DNA from: Metaruminococcus_A sp003150405
Lineage (GTDB): Bacteria > Bacillota > Clostridia > Oscillospirales > Ruminococcaceae
NCBI GenBank assembly: GCA_902489745.1
Contig: CABUBB010000003.1
Location: 142,112-206,111, forward strand
DNA length: 64,000 nt
Direction of reading: 5' to 3'
Shown piece after piece: positions 1-7,548 of the stretch. The notes under the pieces were generated by a model that saw only the letters and a list, made by a program, of their open reading frames with translations, was not told the DNA's origin and did no database searches. A program made the translations under genes and the position numbers. How positions within the stretch are numbered: position 1 is the stretch's first letter; every line of letters begins with the position of its first letter.

Positions 1-1
1 A

Positions 2-526
2 AAATTTGGGCTTGACCCGGAGCGGTTTGTCATCAGCGGGGAGTCGAGCGGCGGGCACCTTTCCTCGCTGGCAGCGCTGACCCCCGGCGTTCCGGAATTT
101 GAAGGGCCGCTCTACCCCGGCGTTTCCAGCGCGGTACAGGCGGCGGTTCTGGTCTACGCCCCCAGCGATTTAACCACCATGTATGAACAGACCGATTTTT
201 CCATGCCCGGCACTTCGGATCACAACGCCCCGGATTCGCCGGAATCCCTGCTTATCGGCGGCCCGGTACAGGAATGCCGGGAACGTGCGCTGTGGGCAAG
301 CCCGGTGAGTTATGTCAAAGACAACCGGAGCATCCCGCCGTTTTTGATGTTCCACGGCACGGCGGACAACACCGTCCCCTGCGGCCAAAGCGCCGAACTG
401 TATGCGCTTTTAAAGGCGGAGGGAGCAGATGCAGCCTACTATCCAATGGAGGGACGCGTTCACTCTTTTGATTTTCTGCCGGAGGCGGAACCGATCATCC
501 TTGAATTTTTAAAACAAAAACTATAA
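2..526 (+). CDS. alpha/beta-hydrolase (esterase/acetyl-hydrolase type), 5' truncated by window edge
   Basis: The frame is open from base 2, so the true start lies outside the window and about 174 C-terminal residues are visible. The nucleophile elbow GESSGG (G-x-S-x-G) sits near the visible start. An Asp candidate lies in HGTADNTVP and a catalytic His candidate in VHSFDF close to the C-terminus, which completes the usual Ser-Asp-His triad order of the alpha/beta-hydrolase fold. The nearest family by appearance is the carboxylesterase/acetyl-xylan-esterase-like group that hydrolyses small esters. The substrate cannot be read from the sequence. A strong terminator follows immediately, so this is the last gene of its transcript. 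Confidence 0.85.
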   Translation, partial: KFGLDPERFVISGESSGGHLSSLAALTPGVPEFEGPLYPGVSSAVQAAVLVYAPSDLTTMYEQTDFSMPGTSDHNAPDSPESLLIGGPVQECRERALWASPVSYVKDNRSIPPFLMFHGTADNTVPCGQSAELYALLKAEGADAAYYPMEGRVHSFDFLPEAEPIILEFLKQKL

Positions 527-531
527 AACAA

Positions 532-563
532 ATGGGCGCTTTGACGGCGCCCATAATTTTTTT
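532..563 (+). terminator. intrinsic terminator of the esterase gene
   Basis: A perfect 8-bp stem ATGGGCGC/GCGCCCAT with a 7-nt loop, followed by a run of eight T within two bases. It begins 6 bp after the esterase stop codon. Confidence 0.9.
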
Positions 564-574
564 GCAAACAGGTA

Positions 575-631
575 TTGACAAGAACTTTGACGGTATGCTA
601 TACTATACGCAGAAAGTTAGTTAGAACTAAC
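575..631 (+). promoter_or_regulatory. orphan sigma-A promoter with palindromic operator
   Basis: TTGACA (575-580), an 18-bp spacer and TATACT (599-604) preceded by TGC (extended -10) form a strong promoter. Just downstream, GTTAGTTAGAACTAAC (616-631) is a 7-bp perfect inverted repeat around AG, of the size bound by MarR- or TetR-type repressors. No intact gene follows on this strand before the terminator at 877-908. Confidence 0.7.
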
Positions 632-876
632 CAATTCGATTCGATAGTATGCTTCTTGCATCGTATCACCGAATACACGGCGGCATGGCTGCTGCGCGAC
701 GCCTCTTTTGCCAGCGCATCAGCCGTTGTTTGCCGGGTGCTGCTGCCAGATCCAGGTGGCACAAATCTGCCAGCTACCATTTAGCGGTTCTCTCCATCCC
801 CCACAGTTCTCAAACGGTTTCTTGCTGATTCTCCTGTTTTCTGTGTCACATAACACCGCTAAATATTGTATAAATG
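632..876 (+). other. gene-free stretch between orphan promoter and terminator
   Basis: No open frame here has a ribosome site or a recognisable product. The only plus-strand frames are short and of low complexity. The segment is bracketed by a strong promoter and an intrinsic terminator, so a transcript of roughly 295 nt is predicted. It could be a non-coding RNA or the remains of a deleted regulated gene. I recognise no known RNA family in it. Confidence 0.4.
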
Positions 877-908
877 AAAGCGCCGGGACCTCTCCTCCCC
901 GGCGCTTT
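877..908. terminator. bidirectional terminator
   Basis: Stem GCGCCGGG (880-887) / CCCGGCGC (898-905), with A-rich flank on one side and TTTTATTTT on the other. It serves the minus-strand methyltransferase ending at 916 and would also stop the orphan plus-strand transcript. Confidence 0.8.
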
Positions 909-915
909 TATTTTG

Positions 916-1746
916 TTATTCTGCCACGGCGCAAATGGTCTTGGATTCCGGCGTATACGGCGCGCCCGCGGCATCGCCGTATACAGAAACCCTGTGGAAG
1001 CCAGCCGCATACAGCTCTTGCCGGAACGCCGCCTCTTCAAAGGCGTGGTTCCAAAGGTTATAACAACGGGTTTCCCGTTCTGTGACAACCAGATATTGCT
1101 CCAGATAGACCTGCTCCTCGTCATACCGCAGGGTTTTCCGGATACAGGCACAGGGTTCCGGGCTCCAGAAGCCGCCCTCGGCATATTCCACCGCCGCACC
1201 TTCGGCAAAGCCGTCATACTGGCGGGGCGTGAAAGCGTCCACAACAAAGCGTCCGCCCGGTTTAAGCGCCCGTTTCACCCGGCGGAGCAGATCCCGCCGC
1301 ACCTCCGGGGAAAGAACGCCGAAATCACAGTAAATAATGTCTGCAACATCATAACGGGCGGTTTCATCAAGGCTGAGATAGTCTGCCCAGCGGTAATCAA
1401 TGGAAAGGCTTTTTTTCCGCGCCGAATCCTCCGCATAGCGGATGGAACGGTGGGAATAATCCACCCCCGTCACCTGAAAGCCCAGTGCATCAAAGGCTTC
1501 GGCGTACAAACCGGGGCCGCAGCCCAAATCCAGCAATGCTTTTCCCGCGGCAGATTCGGTAAGCGAGGCAATCCAGGCGGCGGAGGCGCGGATAAATTTA
1601 TGGTTGCGGGAAGCGGCGTCCCAATCCGGGTTGAGGTGGGCGGTGAGCATTTGGGATGAGATGTACGGATCGTCCCAAAACGGCTCCCCCGTCGTGGAAT
1701 AAACTCTCGGGCGTTCGCGCATAAAATCAAGCAATTCTGTATTCAT
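916..1746 (-). CDS. class I SAM-dependent methyltransferase
   Basis: 276 residues. The SAM-binding motif I DLGCGPG lies at about residues 73-79, followed by GVDYSHRSIRYA (motif II region) and a YCDFGVLSPE segment typical of small-molecule methyltransferases of the UbiE/Methyltransf_11/25 type. The start at 1746 is chosen because AGGAGGAAACCT stands directly before it; a longer frame to 1803 lacks a ribosome site. The gene overlaps the upstream GNAT gene by 20 bp, so the two are probably translationally coupled. Substrate unknown. Confidence 0.85.
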   Translation of the reverse strand: MNTELLDFMRERPRVYSTTGEPFWDDPYISSQMLTAHLNPDWDAASRNHKFIRASAAWIASLTESAAGKALLDLGCGPGLYAEAFDALGFQVTGVDYSHRSIRYAEDSARKKSLSIDYRWADYLSLDETARYDVADIIYCDFGVLSPEVRRDLLRRVKRALKPGGRFVVDAFTPRQYDGFAEGAAVEYAEGGFWSPEPCACIRKTLRYDEEQVYLEQYLVVTERETRCYNLWNHAFEEAAFRQELYAAGFHRVSVYGDAAGAPYTPESKTICAVAE

Positions 1747-2647
1747 AGGTTTCCTCCTGTTCCCACGTCTTTTCATAGACGTAGGAGGTAAATTTGGATT
1801 CATAGCCGATGACGGTGTAGAATGGATCTCTGCCGCCGGTCATTAAGGTCATCCCCAGCGGCTGCACCCGGCGCATGGCGGTATAAAGCAGCGCCCTGGT
1901 AAGGCCGCGTTTCCGGTAAGCAGGGTGGGTGCAGAGCGGCTCCAGGTAGGCGTAATGATTGGCCTTGTTGAGCCAGATGCTCCCATAACAGCAGTAATCG
2001 CCGTTGGCGGCCCGGACGGTATAGGTGAGGTCCTTGCGGAAGTCTGGCACGTGAGCGACCGAAAGGAAGCTCTCCAGATCGCCCTCACCTTGATGGTTAA
2101 AGCCCTGCCAAATACTGTCGTTGACGCGTTTGTAATCCGTCTCCGGGACGCTATCAAGTGCCAGCAGTTCAAAGCCCGCCGGCAGCCTCGGTTCCGGGAT
2201 ACCTTTGGCAAAGTCATAAGCCTTATAATCGTAGCGGCTTTGTTCCGCATAGCCGTGCGCACGCAGGAATTCCTGAAAGGCGGGATCGAAGCTGTACGCC
2301 TCGACCCGGAGAAATTTTCGTCCGTCCTCCATGGTACAGGGCAGCATCTCTTCCGCATAACGCAGCAGTTCCGGGCGCAGATGTTCGTAACCCGCCGCCG
2401 TAAACAAAAACACCTTTCCGGGTTCATTTTCATAGGTCGTGACGGCAACGATGCGCCCGTCCTCCTCCCAGAGTCCAATTCGGAAATGAAAGCGGTATTC
2501 AAACCACCTGATGACATGCATATACTCCCAGCGTTCCTCCTTCCAGACGCCGTTGGCGGCAAAGGGCGCAAAATTTTCCCGGAAGAACTGTTTGACCTTT
2601 TGGTAATCCCCGCCGGGGATGCTGTAGCTTCGCTGTGTAATCGCCAT
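1727..2647 (-). CDS. GNAT-family N-acetyltransferase
   Basis: 306 residues from the ATG preceded by AAGGGAGAG; the frame extends further upstream without ribosome site or family-like sequence. The C-terminal half carries the acetyl-CoA-binding motif A, seen as HPAYRKRGLTRALL (the R/Q-x-x-G-x-G/A pyrophosphate loop). The N-terminal half looks like a second, degenerate acetyltransferase-like domain, a common architecture at this length. It is followed with overlap by a methyltransferase, which suggests a two-gene modification unit, but the acceptor is unknown. Confidence 0.8.
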   Translation of the reverse strand: MAITQRSYSIPGGDYQKVKQFFRENFAPFAANGVWKEERWEYMHVIRWFEYRFHFRIGLWEEDGRIVAVTTYENEPGKVFLFTAAGYEHLRPELLRYAEEMLPCTMEDGRKFLRVEAYSFDPAFQEFLRAHGYAEQSRYDYKAYDFAKGIPEPRLPAGFELLALDSVPETDYKRVNDSIWQGFNHQGEGDLESFLSVAHVPDFRKDLTYTVRAANGDYCCYGSIWLNKANHYAYLEPLCTHPAYRKRGLTRALLYTAMRRVQPLGMTLMTGGRDPFYTVIGYESKFTSYVYEKTWEQEETYEYRIA

Positions 2648-2957
2648 GATAACTCTCCCTTGTTTGATTGCAGTTGTGTTAAAGCAGGAACCGGAGCGTG
2701 ATGCAAATACCGCCAGCCCGCTATGCCTCGGGCAGCCGAGTCTTTCCGGCCCCGCTTTTCCAACCGGTTTTGGATTCTTTGCACTGGAGACCGGCACGTC
2801 AATTCGCTATGCCTTATGCGCTGTTTGTCTCCCTATACGCCGCCCCATGTATACGGGAAATCGGTACAGGCATGTTGGTCAAATCACAGATTCGCTATCT
2901 TCTTGTTATCGATTGGAGAGCGGCATCAGTCCGCACGCTGCTGTATCCAAACCGTTT
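2648..2957. other. gene-free stretch
   Basis: About 310 bp between the GNAT gene and the ABC-F gene. Short frames exist on both strands but none has a ribosome site or protein-like composition. I see no clear terminator for the ABC-F gene and no recognisable promoter beyond the GNAT ribosome site. Confidence 0.5.
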
Positions 2958-4436
2958 TTACAGCTGTATGGTACGGGTGGCGACCTTTTCCCGGAACATC
3001 CGGTCGTGTTCCACAAACAGAATGGTGGGATTTCCCCGCAGAATAAGCTCCTCAATTTGTACCCGGGAGAGCAGGTCGATGTAATTAAGCGGTTCGTCCC
3101 AAACGTAGAGGTGCGCCTGTTCGCAGAGGCTTGCAGCGAGCAGCACTTTTTTCTTTTGCCCCTCGCTGAGAGCGGATAAATCCTTCTCAAACTGCTCGCG
3201 GGCAAAATCCAGCTTGCGCAAAAGGGCAAGAAACAACGGCTCGGGAATTCCCCGCGCCGCCGCGTAACCCCGGAGAGAACCGGCGAGGAACGAGGTATCC
3301 TGCGGAACATAGGATACAACAAGTCCGCTCGCGGTGAACAGCAAGCCGGTATGTGAGATTTTCTCCCCTACAAGCAGCTTGAGTACGCTGGACTTTCCGC
3401 ATCCGTTCTTACCATCCAGCGCGACGCGTTCTCCCTGCCGAAGGGTAAAATTGAACCCTTGCAGCACTGGATCCACACCGTAAGCAATGCTGAGGTCCTT
3501 GCACTCGGCCAGAATCGATTTGGGATGCACAAGCGGCCGGATGGTCAGTTCATCGGCTGTATCGAGATTGCGCAGCAACCGGGATTTCTGTTCCAGCGCG
3601 GCATCCACCCGCGCCTCGGTCACTTTGGCGCGTTTCATCAGCTTGGCAGCCTGATGGCCAATGTGACCGCGGTCCGGCCGCAGTCCAGAATTACGAGTTC
3701 CCTTTTTGGTTTTTTCAAGTACATCCGACCAGCCGGCGCTGCGCCGCACAGCCTCGGAAAGGTGACGAATCTCCTTTTTGAGCTTGTCGTTTTCCGCCGC
3801 CTCATATTGATCCTGACGCTCCTTGTTTTTCTGCCAGGTGGTGTAATTCCCCTTTTGCAGCTCAATGTTCCTCTTGTTGATAGAGAGGACATGATCGACA
3901 CAGGCGTCGAGCAGAACACGGTCGTGCGACGCCAGAATAAACCCTTTTTTCCGCTTCAAGTACCGTTCCACCGCCTCCCGCGCCTGCGCGTCCAGATGAT
4001 TGGTTGGTTCGTCGATGAGCAGAAAGGTGTTTTCCCGAAGAAACAGGCAGGCAAGCAGCACCTTGGTCCGTTCCCCGTTGCTGAGGGTTTCAAACGGGCG
4101 GTAAAGCGCTTCGGGAGGGACGTCAAGATATGACACTTCCCGGATGAGCATCCACTGCTCCAGATGCGGGACAATTTCCTCCGCGAGTTCACAGGCCATC
4201 CGCTCCGGATGGGTAACCGTAAACGGGAAGTATACAAAATCCACCGCGGCATGAATGGCACCATGAGCATCCAACCGCCCCAGAAGCAGATTGAGCAGGG
4301 TAGTTTTGCCGCGGCCGTTGCGGCCGATTAAGCCGAGCTTCCAGTCGGTATCTAACTGAAAGCTCGCATGTTCAAATACGTTGTCGACGCTCCCCTCATA
4401 CCCAAAGGTGAGGTCACCGACATAAATCAATGACAT
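2958..4436 (-). CDS. Lsa-like ABC-F ATPase (ribosome protection)
   Basis: 492 residues with two ABC ATPase domains and no membrane segments. The first Walker A GRNGRGKT is at residues 38-45, with signature LSNGE and Walker B LLIDEPTNHLD. The second domain has GKNGCGKSS, LSEGQ and VWDEPLNYID. The inter-domain linker is helical and highly charged. The N-terminus (SLIYVGDLTFGYEG, KLGLIGRNGRGKTT, VDFVYFPF) closely resembles the Lsa/Vga/Vml antibiotic-resistance ABC-F group. Members of that group bind the ribosomal E-site and displace lincosamides, streptogramin A and pleuromutilins. The start at 4436 follows GGAGG at 9 nt. A leader ORF and terminator-like hairpin upstream indicate drug-induced attenuation. 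The resistance spectrum is inferred, not shown. Confidence 0.88.
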   Translation of the reverse strand: MSLIYVGDLTFGYEGSVDNVFEHASFQLDTDWKLGLIGRNGRGKTTLLNLLLGRLDAHGAIHAAVDFVYFPFTVTHPERMACELAEEIVPHLEQWMLIREVSYLDVPPEALYRPFETLSNGERTKVLLACLFLRENTFLLIDEPTNHLDAQAREAVERYLKRKKGFILASHDRVLLDACVDHVLSINKRNIELQKGNYTTWQKNKERQDQYEAAENDKLKKEIRHLSEAVRRSAGWSDVLEKTKKGTRNSGLRPDRGHIGHQAAKLMKRAKVTEARVDAALEQKSRLLRNLDTADELTIRPLVHPKSILAECKDLSIAYGVDPVLQGFNFTLRQGERVALDGKNGCGKSSVLKLLVGEKISHTGLLFTASGLVVSYVPQDTSFLAGSLRGYAAARGIPEPLFLALLRKLDFAREQFEKDLSALSEGQKKKVLLAASLCEQAHLYVWDEPLNYIDLLSRVQIEELILRGNPTILFVEHDRMFREKVATRTIQL

Positions 4437-4450
4437 ACAGGCATTCCTCC

Positions 4451-4493
4451 AAAACAAAACAGGCCGGCAGGAAAGCTCACTTTCCCACCGGCC
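4451..4493 (-). promoter_or_regulatory. transcription attenuator hairpin upstream of the ABC-F gene
   Basis: On the minus strand, a 14-bp RNA stem (12 Watson-Crick pairs plus U-G and G-U wobbles; halves at 4480-4493 and 4462-4475) has a 4-nt loop. TGTTTTGTTTT follows directly, then the ribosome site and start codon. This has the form of an intrinsic terminator placed in the 5' leader. A 9-nt segment inside the upstream leader ORF (4564-4572) is perfectly complementary to the 3' half of the stem (4467-4475), so it could act as an antiterminator. Confidence 0.75.
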
Positions 4494-4515
4494 GGAATGG
4501 ACAAAATGCCAAGCG

Positions 4516-4668
4516 TCACCTCAAGGACGACGCCGCTCCGCACACTGGTTCCAAAGCGATACCCTTTCCTGCAGCACTGTTTTCCAAAATGCAGACAACA
4601 CAACCAAACGGTATATACCGCAGTTTTTGTCTGTTCCGGCAAACATTAGCAAGAAAAAGTATACACAT
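4516..4668 (-). CDS. putative leader peptide of the ABC-F gene
   Basis: A 50-residue frame beginning MCILFLANVC, with AAGGGGG five bases before its ATG. It lies about 22 nt downstream of the predicted transcription start and ends about 25 nt before the attenuator stem. Regulatory leader ORFs are established for related ABC-F genes (vmlR, lsa, lmo0919), where drug-stalled ribosomes prevent terminator formation. Those leader peptides are usually shorter, so stalling probably happens within the first codons here. The peptide itself shows no known domain. Confidence 0.55.
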   Translation of the reverse strand: MCILFLANVCRNRQKLRYIPFGCVVCILENSAAGKGIALEPVCGAASSLR

Positions 4669-4696
4669 TTTGGCCCCCTTTTGCTGAATTGGTTTT

Positions 4697-4725
4697 ATCA
4701 TAGCATTCTGTTGGGGATTCGTCAA
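4697..4725 (-). promoter_or_regulatory. sigma-A promoter of the ABC-F leader
   Basis: On the minus strand, TTGACG (4720-4725), a 17-bp spacer and TATGAT (4697-4702). The predicted start near 4690 gives a leader of about 250 nt, long for this region and consistent with attenuation. Confidence 0.8.
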
Positions 4726-5033
4726 GACCCGCTGTCGGTATTATCCCCTCTGTTTCGGCTATCTGGGCTTGCGGCACGGCCTTCAAAATCGGTATACCTA
4801 TAGTTTCTTATCCGCTTTGCTGTCCTGCATCCTTCAGAATATCTTCGGAGAAGCATTCAATTCAACTCCAAACAGATTCGTACAACGTTTTTTGCGGCTC
4901 AATACATCCTTAAAACACAGCGAGCGAAGCAAAAGCGGTCTAAAATGTTCAAAAGGAGGATATGCAGGCCGAACCGCGCAAACCGGGTAAAACTACAGAC
5001 TGTCATACATTTGCAGCTGCTGGCATCCATCGG
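4726..5033. other. gene-free stretch
   Basis: About 308 bp between the ABC-F promoter and the end of the AraC gene. No frame with a ribosome site at a workable distance was found (an AAAGGAGG near 4952 lies only about 2 nt from an ATG), and I see no strong terminator hairpin. Confidence 0.45.
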
Positions 5034-5882
5034 TCAGTTCTGCCCTTTATTCCGGTAGGCCTTGGGCGACATGCCGGTGTGACGTTTGAACAGCTTGGCA
5101 TAATGGCTTTGATCGGTAAAACTGAACCGTTCCGCGATGAGCTGGATGGGCTCGGCGGTGTATTGAAGAAAATATTTGGAGGCATCCACCTTTTTGCGCA
5201 CCACATACTGCATCGGCGTCAGACCGGATTCTTCTTTAAAACGGCGGCAGAAATAGTATTTGCTCATGTTGACCGCACCCGCCAGTTCATCCAGAGCAAC
5301 CGGCTCGCAGATATGCTCGCTGATGTAGCCGTCCACCCGGCCTAGGAAAAGTTCCCGCGGCACCACTGCAAGATTGTCCGGCCCATGCATCTGCCGCCCC
5401 ATAATGGCGAGAATTACCTCGTAAATTGTACTGGAAACGGTAAGTTCCGGGTGTTCTGCATGGCGGAGAAGCGTATCAAAGCACTCTGCAAAAAAAGGGT
5501 AGACTACTTCTGCATCAATTACAGCGGGAAAAGGGGACAGCTTTTGAAGCTCCGCCATCAAAGGCGGGCAGCCCTTGCCGTTTATATGCATCCAAAGAAT
5601 GGCACAAGGGTCCTTTTCATCGGCATAATATTCGTGAAACGGCTCCAGATGCAGAAGTATTCCCTGACCCCTGCCAAGTTTCAGACGCCGGCCATGCTGT
5701 TCCACGTGGAGCGTTCCTTCTGCAACCAGCATGATAATGTAATTGTTGAAATTTTCCCGCCGGATATGCAGCTCCGGGCCTTCCATCAGTCCAAGGGCGT
5801 CCGAAAAAAAGAGAAATTCCTGCGCAAAGCGGGACGGCGGGACAAACCGCCGAAATCCTCTAAACCGCTCCCAGTCTTCCAT
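5034..5882 (-). CDS. AraC/XylS-family transcriptional regulator
   Basis: About 282 residues. The C-terminal ~100 residues form the double helix-turn-helix of the AraC family: LDELAGAVNMSKYYFCRRFK then IQLIAERFSFTDQSHYAKLF, ending GMSPKAYR. The N-terminal part is a cupin-like ligand-sensing domain. Two starts are possible. ATG 5909 lies only about 8 nt from the predicted transcription start and has no spaced ribosome site. ATG 5882, preceded by GGGGGG at 6 nt, fits the promoter geometry better. The gene diverges from the URO-D-family gene, its likely target. Confidence 0.85.
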   Translation of the reverse strand: MEDWERFRGFRRFVPPSRFAQEFLFFSDALGLMEGPELHIRRENFNNYIIMLVAEGTLHVEQHGRRLKLGRGQGILLHLEPFHEYYADEKDPCAILWMHINGKGCPPLMAELQKLSPFPAVIDAEVVYPFFAECFDTLLRHAEHPELTVSSTIYEVILAIMGRQMHGPDNLAVVPRELFLGRVDGYISEHICEPVALDELAGAVNMSKYYFCRRFKEESGLTPMQYVVRKKVDASKYFLQYTAEPIQLIAERFSFTDQSHYAKLFKRHTGMSPKAYRNKGQN

Positions 5883-5923
5883 ACCGTGCCCCCCAAAAAG
5901 CAACTTCATACCTTTTTCTTTTT

Positions 5924-5952
5924 ATTATAGGCAAATCAGGCAGTCTGGTCAA
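5924..5952 (-). promoter_or_regulatory. promoter of the AraC gene
   Basis: On the minus strand, TTGACC (5947-5952), a 17-bp spacer and TATAAT (5924-5929). Confidence 0.8.
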
Positions 5953-5991
5953 CCAAAAAACGCAATATTATACCAAAACAGGGCAAAAAAG

Positions 5992-6015
5992 CAAATATCT
6001 GTCCAACAGTATTTG
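5992..6015 (+). promoter_or_regulatory. candidate operator in the araC/URO-D divergent region
   Basis: CAAATATCTGT (5992-6002) and ACAGTATTTG (6006-6015) form an inverted repeat with a single-base offset around CCA. It lies over the -35 zone of the plus-strand promoter, whose -10 is TATAAT shortly downstream but which has a poor -35. That is the arrangement expected of an activator-dependent promoter. Confidence 0.45.
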
Positions 6016-6054
6016 TTTTATAATAGAGACAATATATGAGATAGGAGTGTTTTT

Positions 6055-7293
6055 ATGTTGGATGATATCCGAATCCTGCGTGAACTTGCAGGACGTTATG
6101 CCATTGCGGCGAATGACGACCGGAACTACCAGAACAAAATTTTGCATAAAGCGGTGAACGACCTGCATATGATCCGCCCGGTGGTGCTGATCGACGAGCT
6201 GCCGTGGAACGAGCTCAACACCGACGGCGAGCTGGATCTGCACTGCACCGACCCCTATCTGCGCACCATTGAACAACGGATGCGCCAAACCCTTTACCAA
6301 TGGAATCATTTTCCGGCGGATATGATCATCCCGCCGTATTTTGGCATTGAAAAGGTATTCCATTCAGCGGGGATTGGTGTAGATGTTGTGGAGAATACGC
6401 TTAAGTCAGACGAAACCAACCATATTGTGGCGCATTCCTTCGTGGACCAGATGGAGGATGAATCCTTCCTGGAACGGCTCCACAACGACACCATTACCTA
6501 TGACAAGGAAGAGTCGGAAAAGCGGTATGATTTGGTGGCCAATATCATTGGGGACATCATTCCGGTCAAGCTCACCGGCAACCGCTGGGTTTTTGACACC
6601 ACCTGGGATGACATTGCTGAGTGGCACGGTGTAGAAAACCTGCTGATGGACCTCGCCATGCGGCCGGAATTCATGCATGCGGTCGCTTCCAAACTGACCG
6701 ATATTTATCTGGATAAGGTACGCCAATTTGAAGAGCTCAACCTGTTTGAGGGCTACCAAGTGACGGTGCACAGCACCGCCGCGTACAGCGACGACCTGCC
6801 CTCCAAGAATTTTGACGGCGAACATTTCACCGCCAAAGACGTGTGGGGCCGCGGCGCGGCGCAGGTCTTTTCCTCGGTATCCCCGGCAATGCGTGAGGAA
6901 TTCGATATCCAGTACATGAAAAAGGCGATGGAACCGTTTGGCCTGGTTTATTACGGCTGCTGCGAACCGCTCCACAACATGATTGACATTGTAGAGCAGA
7001 TTCCGAACCTGCGGAAGATTACGGTTACCCCATGGGCGGATGTTGACGTAGCGGCGGAGAACATTGGAAAGAAATACGTCATGGCGAACAAGCCAAGCCC
7101 GACCAATGTTGCCACTAAAGAACTGGACGAAGAGGTGGTCCGCAAGGAGCTGATGCGCACCATTGACGCCTGCTACCGCAATGGCACCTCCTGCGACATT
7201 GTGCTCAAGGACATCAGCACAGTTTCCTACAACCCGCAGAATCTGGTCAAGTGGGAAAAGATTGCAATGGAGCTTGTCAAAAATTACAAATAA
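6055..7293 (+). CDS. uroporphyrinogen-decarboxylase-family (URO-D/MtaA-like) protein
   Basis: 412 residues. By overall sequence it belongs to the URO-D/methylcobamide methyltransferase superfamily. This TIM-barrel fold includes haem-pathway decarboxylases and cobamide- or corrinoid-dependent methyltransferases. YYGCCEPLHNMIDIV near residue 300 is in the place of the metal-binding Cys motif of the methyltransferase branch. No other haem genes are nearby and the gene is divergent from an AraC regulator, so a role in methyl-group or substrate-specific catabolism is more likely than haem synthesis. Start ATG 6055 follows AGGAG at 8 nt. A terminator follows, so it is monocistronic. Confidence 0.75.
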   Translation: MLDDIRILRELAGRYAIAANDDRNYQNKILHKAVNDLHMIRPVVLIDELPWNELNTDGELDLHCTDPYLRTIEQRMRQTLYQWNHFPADMIIPPYFGIEKVFHSAGIGVDVVENTLKSDETNHIVAHSFVDQMEDESFLERLHNDTITYDKEESEKRYDLVANIIGDIIPVKLTGNRWVFDTTWDDIAEWHGVENLLMDLAMRPEFMHAVASKLTDIYLDKVRQFEELNLFEGYQVTVHSTAAYSDDLPSKNFDGEHFTAKDVWGRGAAQVFSSVSPAMREEFDIQYMKKAMEPFGLVYYGCCEPLHNMIDIVEQIPNLRKITVTPWADVDVAAENIGKKYVMANKPSPTNVATKELDEEVVRKELMRTIDACYRNGTSCDIVLKDISTVSYNPQNLVKWEKIAMELVKNYK

Positions 7294-7319
7294 CGCTTCT
7301 CTGCATACACACAAAAGAG

Positions 7320-7347
7320 CCGCAGGCACTGCCTGCGGTTTCTTTTT
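7320..7347 (+). terminator. terminator of the URO-D-family gene
   Basis: Perfect stem CCGCAGGC/GCCTGCGG with a 3-nt loop and TTTCTTTTT tail. Confidence 0.9.
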
Positions 7348-7495
7348 ATGATTGGGCGATTGAGTGTTGGAGCCTTTGCTGGCAGCTTGGGCCATATTGA
7401 AGAGTTTACCCGCTGGAAAACCTGCCGGATTGCGGCTCTACGCTCCGTGTCCCAAAGTCTACGCACCGTTGAATGGCGGGGATTTGCGGCGTAGG

Positions 7496-7524
7496 TTGCA
7501 CAAATGAAGCTTTATTGTTAAGAT
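7496..7524 (+). promoter_or_regulatory. promoter of the membrane-anchored XRE regulator gene
   Basis: TTGCAC, a 17-bp spacer and TAAGAT, ending 24 bp before the start codon. Confidence 0.6.
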
Positions 7525-7548
7525 GGGCTTGAAAGGATGTGGTAGCCG

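Noticed and set aside
6406..7395. 329-codon minus-strand frame opposite the URO-D-family gene
   Set aside because: Antisense shadow that runs through the terminator.
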